Shown: positions 51,146 to 64,000 of the stretch, one piece after another
How positions within the stretch are numbered: the stretch's first letter is position 1
Layout of the letters: every line of letters starts with the position of its first letter
NCBI GenBank assembly: GCA_020284085.1
Contig: JACEVL010000205.1
Span: 365,001 to 429,000 of the forward strand
DNA length: 64,000 bases
Reading direction: 5' to 3'
Source of the DNA: Aporrectodea caliginosa
Taxonomy: Eukaryota > Annelida > Clitellata > Crassiclitellata > Lumbricidae
The notes under the pieces: model-generated
Told to the model about the DNA's origin: nothing
The model's input: only the letters and a program-made list of their open reading frames with translations
The model's database searches: none
Program-made: the position numbers and the translations under genes

Positions 51146-51232
51146 ACTGACCAAAACCTTATCAGACGCATATCTCATGCAACGTAGAAGCTGACCAAGG
51201 ATGTCGAAGAGATCAAAGAAGAAGTGAAGAGA
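51146..51232 (+). pseudogene. inverted FReD stalk-exon fragment
   Basis: The plus strand reads DQNLIRRISHAT, a TAG stop, then KLTKDVEEIKEEVKR. FReD-7 and FReD-8 have [16 protein letters not shown] here. Orientation is opposite to the exon 3 scrap that touches it, so an inversion joined them. Confidence 0.75.
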
Positions 51233-51835
51233 TAGTCCTTTCGCGAATGCGTAGACTATTTAAAATACTATTACTATTTAAATTCAATTACTATTTATAA
51301 TATTTCAAATTAATGCTTAGACCTACAAAGCATAGATTTTAGACTCTATGTGAGGTAGATCGACAAGAACTCTGCAAATTGTCTCATGAATCAATTTATT
51401 GATAGTGTCTACTCATCTTTCATACAAGCAGATACTTTACGGTGGTTGGAAATAATCATAACTTGCTCAAAATTCAATTTTTTCTGCTCAATAGCACCGC
51501 AAATAAATGAAGAAAGCAAACATTCAAGCAGTACATTCTAGTGTCAATGTCACATATAATCAACATACTCAAGATGGCAACTTCTGGTAATCGGATGTTA
51601 ATTTTTTTAATGTGGCTTAACTACTAGAAACTGCATCACTTAACATTCCATATTCAATTCTTGTCTATGAGAAAAACTATTACGTTTAACTAATATATTT
51701 ACTGATTACAATTTTGCACATTTAAGTCTTTGCGTCAGCGCATAAGATTGTAAAAGTTGCATGTCATTTAAAACTATTAGAACAAAAGTTTCTAATCAAG
51801 CGTTGCCACAAAAACAAGTTGACGTGAGTCAGTGT

Positions 51836-53610
51836 TTAGTTAGCAACGGCTATTTTCATTTCGGTTGTCTTGAGGGAGTAGTAGTAACCTCGAAAGGCGT
51901 ACCATTCAATCCCATCAGCGTACGACTTATGAGGACCACCGAGATAGAGACCGTTAAGGTTGGAACCGTGGCAGTTGGAGTACCACCAGCCTCCACGATA
52001 TAGCTGGGAACAACTTCCTTTATAAATATCGTTATCAGCGTCTTTTGTGCTGAACTGCATTCCGCTGTGATGAGAGAAACTGTCTCCTAAACAATAAACA
52101 AAGAGCAAGGTTGATATGTTTGAGCGTTAAGAATAATGTATCTTATTAGACATATTGCTTTATATTCTGTATTGACTGCCTCAAAGCACGTTAGTGAAGT
52201 GTTGCATTCACTAATCATTCGTCCTGATAAATGTGCATCATTTTTTCTTCAAGAACTGTTGTACCAAATATAAAACCAACATCACTCTTTACAGTCACCT
52301 TTACGTATCGCGTTTAAGGTGTAGATTGTAGACAAGAAATAGAGGCTTTACGAATACTATGCTGCAAGCTATGGAGCTATACTTCATGCAATTCAAAAAT
52401 TATATTCATCGTAATAAATAGGCCCTAACTGTAAATTTGTAACTTCTGTCACATCAGTGACCTTCGAACCGGGCGCCTCCCCCGATGTGGCACCAAAACC
52501 TAGCCAAAATCATATTAATAGCCAGAGGATCAAGTGATAACTATAATCGTAAAGAATAAATTTGGGACTTCTTTATGTAGCATAGAACCTACCTGCATTG
52601 CCAGTGTATCCAGAGACCGTCAGTCTATAGCGATCAGCCAATGAACCAATGGAGAACGTGGGAGTACTCTGCGTATCGCTTCTGTCCATCGAAGTCTTCC
52701 ATGTCGATGCGTAGCTTATATTTTCCGTTCCTTGTCCTCTGGTACTTAAAGTTGGATCTTACTCTAAAAGAATATGGTATGGTTATGTCTAAATCGCCAG
52801 ATCTCAGTAAAATGAGCCATACAGTCAAATCTGCAACATGAAATATTTTAGGGATTAAAAGGATATTTCAAACGTTGCTTACGACTTCGATTTTCTCGAT
52901 AATTCATTGATTTTTATCATTAATAAGAAGTATTTAGAACCAGAACAAGAACTTATGGGTGTTTAGGACTAAACACTCACAACAACTACTGTGATGAAAA
53001 GTTATATTCACTTGAACTGTCCGCTCGTCGTGTAGTTACAGTAGATCGTCATTGATCTCCCTCTCGACTGACTTGGCTTGCTTCAGGCTGACGAAGTTCT
53101 TTTCGATGGTTCCTCTTGTCATGGAGAATTCTGCTTGTACTTTTCTTCTTGTTGAATTCAGCGTTTCTCCCAGCTTATCTCCTGGCTAGTTCTTCGTAAA
53201 TGATTGCGTGGCGAATCACACCAAAGTTCAGAGTTGTTTATAACTCGTAAACGAAAACGTTCTAATTTGAGTTATAAATCGCACTTTTGCGTTGCGATAT
53301 CAAACCCAGTCGATAGTACGTTATCCGCCGTTCGTAAGTCCGACGAGATTTTCAACGTTCACAACACTACCGATTCAACGAAGTGTGTCGATGGACATAA
53401 CGTAACTTCGCTTTCTTCTGATCGTTCTCGTTACAACAAATTCCCAAAACTTGCTGTAAGATCAGGAGTTTGTCTATGTGTACTGACTCGATCGACTAGG
53501 CTTAGTCTTTGCAGTCAACAGCAACACTGAACTGATCCTTTGCGATTAATTCTCTCTCTCCAGGCGTGAAGGCGGCAAACCGCGGTTCACCTAGCAGACG
53601 ACAGTTCACA

Positions 53611-53641
<31 letters not shown>

Positions 53642-55894
53642 TCGCCAACACACACACGGATTAACCCACACACCACAGGTTATCCCCGAAGCCTATCTAA
53701 ATATTATTATCTATATCGCTGGTTCTGTCTCTGTCTAATCTGTCTGAATGTCTGTCCTATGGTCTCTGTAACATCTCTGCAGCCTTACACGCGCCCAGTA
53801 TAATTATTATGTTCCAGTCTCACTTTCAAATGTGCGCTTATAGTGATTTGAGGGTCTCAGGGAATTAGCGGGAGCTGAGTCATAATTTGGGCGCCAAAAA
53901 TGTGAATACGCATGATCGGCCCCGGCCCGCATAGCCTTTTGGCTACTTCTCAGACTTCGAACAATAAACCAAGTGAAGTTACTGATTATAAGATGAAATA
54001 TTTTAGACTAACTCTAATATATAACTGTTCGTATGCATATTTTGGCACTGATTTTTTACAATTAATCTTTGATTTTGAAGAATTAATAAGAACTATTTCG
54101 AAATAAAATTTAATATTCGTTGGCCAGTTTTAATATTCGTCAATATTCGTCAAGTTTAAAAAAATTTAATATTCGTAATATGCGCATACTCGTTCTAGGC
54201 TGCCAGCCAAAACCATTCGTCAAATTTTAAGACTTTTCTTGTGAATTTTCATCTGCAAGTGTACTCTAAGGATTCAAACCCATCACGCATAATGGTTTTG
54301 CACGGTCTCTAAGTTAAAGCTACTTAACTTTGAACTTACCAAGCCAGAATTCGCCACTTGGATTTCCAAATCCGTTCAGATATTCGATCCACGTTTGTTC
54401 GAAATTCACGGATCCATCTTTGCGTCTTTGGAAAACCTAAACATTGTTAGCAAAGTGTCAGTTATTTCTGAAACCGAAAACAGATACTTGTACCGTGCGA
54501 TAATCATTAGCTGTAAATGGTTGAATAGTTCGAAAAGGGGTTTGGGCTTAGGCGATATGTAGACTATCCGTAAATCTTACGTAAGCACGAAATCCAACAC
54601 ATAGATAACTCCAAAATGTACCTAAGGTTACGGTGCATGTCTTGTATATTATAGAGGTTCTATTATAACTTTACAGAAGTTGCTAATTACTAATGACAAT
54701 TAGTTTAGGTAAGTACCAGCCAATTTCCACCAGTTGTTGTCATGTCGCAGTAGACGTCAGCCTGGATTCGTTTAGCCACGCTGCCTGGATAAACCCGGTA
54801 AACTCCACTGGTACTGTGGCCCAATGCTCTGATGTCCGAACAGTCCTTCGGTCCAATAAGCGAGTCACGAACTTCTGTAAACGTATAAACCATAAAAGCT
54901 TTCGCGAAACATAGTTATAACAGTAGGCGTAGAAATATGCGACAACATTTCAACATTGTTTGCTCACCATAGAAATCTAGAACTACGAGAGTCACCATGC
55001 CCACAGAGATCCCAACAACCAGTGAACCCTTCTTGTTACCTGAACATCATTTGCTCACTAACCTACTAGTTGATCTTAGTTACTTGAATAACCATTAGGC
55101 TATCTTTGGCAGACTTTTGTAACGTACAGAATAGGCGCTACACTAAATCTCTATATTACATTCATATGTGGTGACGTACCTAGTTTACGGTCCTCAGACT
55201 AAAACTCAAAGATGACTGTATTATGTATAATAATGAAGGAACAAGCTTAACTGTACGTGTAATTTAACTATGTAATTTCATACTTCAATATTGGCCTTCA
55301 GTCAAAATACCCTTCAACATCAGGCATACATGTATGCCTATTAAGGTTATGTAGTTGATAGGTACAAAATATATCTCGTAAAAACGATTGTAGGCTACAT
55401 TGCCAAACTTAACATTATTACAAGCGCGGACCAATATGCAGTTTATTATATAACTTTCATTGTGTTACGTAATGCTTACCCTTAACCAAAGTATTAAGCT
55501 CTGCGAGGAGCAGTCCCTGTTCTTTCAGCCGAGAATCATGTACTAGAAGGTCTTCGGAATGTTTGTTTAAACTAATGGAGATGTCACCAATGGATGCCTT
55601 CATACCCTTCACCTCTGAAGAAAGCTTTTCCTGATTCACTGCTAGTCTTTTCAGCTCAGAAGGAATATCGTCTTCAACTCCTTCCTTGATCTCTCCGACA
55701 TCCTTGGTCAGTTTCTCCGTAGCATAGGATATGCCTTTGAGAATCGAAGTTTGGTTATCAATTCTGCTGCAACAGTAGCTACATCCGTATCTGGATAAAC
55801 TGGATACAGATGGAGCTTCTCCATTCTCTCCAGCAGCATTACTGCCGTAAAACATCATTATCAAACTTAGGCTTATTATAATAGAAGAAGCCAT
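51836..55894 (-). pseudogene. FReD-7: fibrinogen-related lectin gene with frameshifted exon 4
   Basis: Exons on the minus strand: 55894-55480 (signal peptide, CSYCC at 38-42, coiled coil), 54874-54717, 54436-54340, a damaged exon 4 (52593 to about 52760) and 52086-51836. Exons 1, 2, 3 and 5 have clean GT-AG borders and open frames. Exon 4 has one extra base in the run at 52659-52662 (GTGGGAGTAC against GTGGAATAC in FReD-8), shifting frame after QKRYAEYS. Its first 35-40 bases no longer resemble the family and lack the normal acceptor. Skipping exon 4 would keep frame (165 nt in relatives, phase 1-1) but remove 55 core residues. Exon 5 matches FReD-2 ([22 protein letters not shown]) while exon 1 matches FReD-8. 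Either a recent pseudogene or an assembly error. Confidence 0.75.
52765..54335. other. intron 3 of FReD-7, unclassified repeat-like sequence
   Basis: Includes a (CA)n run at 53603-53638 and GGGCGCCAAAAATGTG near 53890, a word that often follows LTRs. I could not find paired LTRs. No coding match. Confidence 0.35.
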
Positions 55895-56004
55895 ATCGAT
55901 CGCTTGTTAAACTGTACTGAATTTTTAACTAAGACTTTGTATGTTTCTGCAGTTAGTGGATCAACGCGTACCAATAACTGGCCTACAATCTGTTTCTTCA
56001 AACT

Positions 56005-56022
56005 CTTTTAAAATGAACAACG
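56005..56022 (-). promoter_or_regulatory. FReD-7 core promoter (TATA-like)
   Basis: Minus-strand CGTTGTTCATTTTAAAAG, 111 bp upstream of the ATG. The TATA is weaker (TTTTAAAAG). ACAGATTGTAGGCCAGTTAT follows, as in FReD-2. Confidence 0.5.
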
Positions 56023-58407
56023 GATACAAGATAAACACTTAACCGGCTTCTTGTGTCTATTCGTATTCTTGGAACAGGCCCTTCAGACAACATTATTTAT
56101 TGAGACATTGATAGGCCTACTTGGGCTACTCAATATGACAGTTGAATTGTAGGCATCGATATATGGCAAAGTTTGTATAAAATCTATAGTTGATTTATAT
56201 TGCGCTAAGTTGATGGCACAGCTCCCAAAGTCCTCTACTCTGCGCATGCGTGTTAATGAGTCGTATAGGGCGTCCAATCGAGACGGACTCCTGTAATAAG
56301 AGCGCTGTTATTTAATTAATAAAGGTTAGTTTAAAGGTCACAAAAGCGGGTCATTTCTGAAGACTGTTTACTTAGTAATTTGCAAATTGTCGCTGTCAGA
56401 GCTCTGCTAATTCTTCTTGATTTCTGAGAGATCAACAAAGCCATATTAATGTCAAATTCAAGTCTTCTCATGTTGCGCATTCTGACAGTTACTTGTCATA
56501 AATTGCTCGATATTTATTCATAACGGAGTCGTTTATGGCAATAAATTTATTATCGGTTGAATGTTCGCTGATCATTTGCTTCATGTGTGTTCGGTTGTCG
56601 ATCCTACCTACTGATTTATATAGCTCCTTCATAATAGTGCACATGAATCAAACGATACTTGCTTCACGATGGTGGCGACTAGGTCAGACAACTCGACAAC
56701 CCATTCTGTGTCCCCGCATGCAAGCATGCATACGTAACTCTACATGTCTTGCCAAATGTATTTCTGTTGCCGTTTACCTCATTTGTATGCTTTTGGCTAC
56801 CAAATAAATTCAATTCAAATTCGTATATACATACATGTATTTGCTATATATACAGCCATACATACATACAATTCATGCATATATGCGTGCATATTATACA
56901 GACACATGTGCGCATATGCAAACATGTACATATATACATGCACCCATACACAAATACATGCATACATTGATACCATGCACACATGTCCTGTCAGCAGATA
57001 CATTATACACATGCGCATGCACACATGCACATATTCATACACCTACGGAGGAAATGAGTCCAGAAAGAGATTATGCTGGGTTTCAAAGTGTATCTATGTA
57101 CTACGAAGACATTCTCACATATCAAATGTGTTGCATTCCATAATATTCTTTTAAACAGCCTTCATTATATTTTGATTAATTTTAATTTAGGGAGTCCCAT
57201 AGTCTAGTATAATGCTTGCTTAATTCTAATAACAAAACTTCTTACTAATGAATAGCATTTCATGACAAGAATTTTATTGCAATCGAGATACTATTATATC
57301 ATTTTACACTTGCTTACAAAGCCAAAGCCAAACACGAAAAACAATCATATAACGATAATGAATGCAACGATGGCAAAATGGTAATAGTGCTAGTAACATT
57401 AGAATATTAAACATAATGTAGAACAAATGAAAATCTCAAATGCCAACTTTCGAAAATTATAGTAGTAAAAAGCAGGCAACCAACCAGCAAGAAAGTAAGT
57501 AAATCAGTCAGTCAGTCAGTCAGTCAATCACTTTACAGGAAAGTTAACAACTGTCAACTTTCCTCATAATTTATTTCATCCTGCCTACTGAGTGCTTTTC
57601 GTGCAGTTTGTTTACCTTTAAGGTGTAATTAACATTGGATGATAGGATTAGAAAAGCACTCAAATTAAAAATTCGTGTCCAGACATTGTGGTTTTCCGTT
57701 GAGAAACATACAGATCGCTTTCCTGGTTCCTTAGGCCAGTACTTCCAAAAGTGTTGGTCCGCGGACTGGTACCGGTCCGCCAGCCCTTAGTTGCCGGTCG
57801 GCAGACTGAGTCAAGAAACTGGTCAAATTGTCTCGGAATCAAGAAATGACTATTAGTCTATATTTTAAAAAGTCGTAACAAAAAACAAGTTATTAGGCTA
57901 ACAGTTAAAGAGCAATAGAGTAATGGAATTTGCTAAACATGCATTTTGATCAATTTGAATACATATTTGAGGAACCTATTTTAGGTGATCGAAAAACAGA
58001 AATAATTAATTAATTGGGCATCGGTCCTGATACAGTGGGAATATTCCTGCTGGTCCGTGACACTGAAAAGTTAATTCTGCCGGTTCGTGACACTGGAAAG
58101 TTTGGGAAGCACTGCCTTAGGCCTATATATGTCACAGTAGCAACAGAGACATTTTACCCAATGCATAATATTTATCTCAATTATAATCTTGGGACAATTA
58201 TTCAACGTCAGCAACTTAATCGCGCTTTCTGATATTATCACGAAATAAGTTTGACATCTTACTGCAAAAGCTTTATTGTTTTATAATCTAACTTTAATAA
58301 CTTAATTTTTTAAAGTCAATATTCTGTAAGTTTCTTTTAGCACTGTATACCAACAGATAGAATAGCTGTAGGAGTGTCCGGAAGGTTGTTGCAATGATCG
58401 AACTGAT
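56023..58407. other. spacer between FReD-7 and FReD-8
   Basis: Imperfect CATA repeats at 56825-57045; a segment shared with the FReD-6 3' flank (57235-57540); (CAGT)n at 57505-57530. A TGGTCCGCGGACTGGTACCGGTCCG hairpin-like block near 57750 resembles 15500-15545. No gene recognised. Confidence 0.55.
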
Positions 58408-63644
<5,237 letters not shown>

Positions 63645-63740
63645 ATCGATCGTGTAGTATACTGTATAAACTTCTATGCCTCTTTTATTAGTGCATCGAA
63701 ATCATGCGAACAGCTGGCATGTAATCTCTTCTTTCTTACT

Positions 63741-63757
63741 CTTTATATTGAGCAACG
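63741..63757 (-). promoter_or_regulatory. FReD-8 TATA promoter with GTTGCTC box
   Basis: Minus-strand CGTTGCTCAATATAAAG, 97 bp upstream of the ATG. Confidence 0.7.
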
Positions 63758-64000
63758 CATACATAATTAATGCCAGCTTCTTAGGATCTACTTCTTATCT
63801 TCTAGACGGCTTTTCAAATGCTTTGATTTATTGAGACTTTCAAAATAGCACTCTACCAGGAGGCGAGGTTTACGCTGATTAATAGCAGACTTACGGTAAA
63901 TTTTTGCGTCATTAATGTTTCGCAAAGGAGGACTATTATAGATTATCTTAAACCTCTAATAGGCTGCTGCCCTTGGACGTATCTTTAGATGGTCGTGATT

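Noticed and set aside
53204..53530. 108-codon plus-strand ORF in FReD-7 intron 3
   Set aside because: No recognisable motif and no paralogue in the window; it may be part of an unclassified repeat.
52960..53910. Solo LTR ending before GGGCGCCAAAAATGTG
   Set aside because: The word resembles a primer-binding region, but no TG...CA bounds, target duplication or second LTR could be found.

Overview
This is a eukaryotic, intron-rich, repeat-dense window, most likely from a marine invertebrate. An echinoderm, hemichordate or cephalochordate is my best guess. That is inference from spliced genes with GT-AG introns, CR1-like and R2-type LINE relics, tRNA-derived SINEs, hAT-type DNA transposons and a very common TAGGCCTA octamer; the sequence does not prove the phylum.

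The genes are a cluster of secreted fibrinogen-related (FReD, ficolin/tachylectin-like) lectins. A complete gene has five coding exons: (1) signal peptide, CxxCC motif and coiled-coil stalk; (2) 158 nt, start of the fibrinogen domain; (3) 97 nt; (4) 165 nt; (5) about 251-257 nt, holding the Asp-rich calcium loop and ligand-pocket region, then the stop. Intron phases are 1-0-1-1. Copies found: FReD-1 (+, 5192-9535, stalk exon not found), FReD-2 (-, 10611-15185), FReD-3 (+, 19644-19852, exon 4/5 fusion pseudogene), FReD-4 (-, 20960-27306), FReD-5 (+, 31256-37497), FReD-6 (-, 41195-48109), FReD-7 (-, 51836-55894, frameshifted exon 4), FReD-8 (-, 58408-63644), plus orphan exon fragments at 49.6-51.2 kb. 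FReD-1/FReD-2 and FReD-3/FReD-4 are two copies of one convergent segment; FReD-6 and FReD-8 share 3' flanks. Upstream of six genes sits a TATA-type promoter, in five of them preceded by a conserved GTTGCTC-like box.

The rest is mostly mobile DNA: R2-type (restriction-like endonuclease) LINE relics at 1-1292, 21465-22490 and 38386-39414; CR1/L2-like relics at about ten places, including a 461-codon reverse-transcriptase ORF in intron 4 of FReD-4; hAT-type elements and MITEs, several with readable 8-bp target duplications (5504-5927, 8147-8324, 16858-18821, 36345-36664); tRNA-like SINEs at 6.0-6.8 and 60.8-61.2 kb; and long microsatellites. One unrelated candidate ORF (2269-2775, minus) encodes a one-pass membrane protein with an Arg/Ser tail.

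Read as a whole, the window looks like a diversifying array of multimeric recognition lectins. The fibrinogen frame is nearly constant, but residues beside the pocket disulfide differ in every copy, stalk length varies, and one gene is a mosaic of two others. No function has been shown; expression and ligand data would decide.
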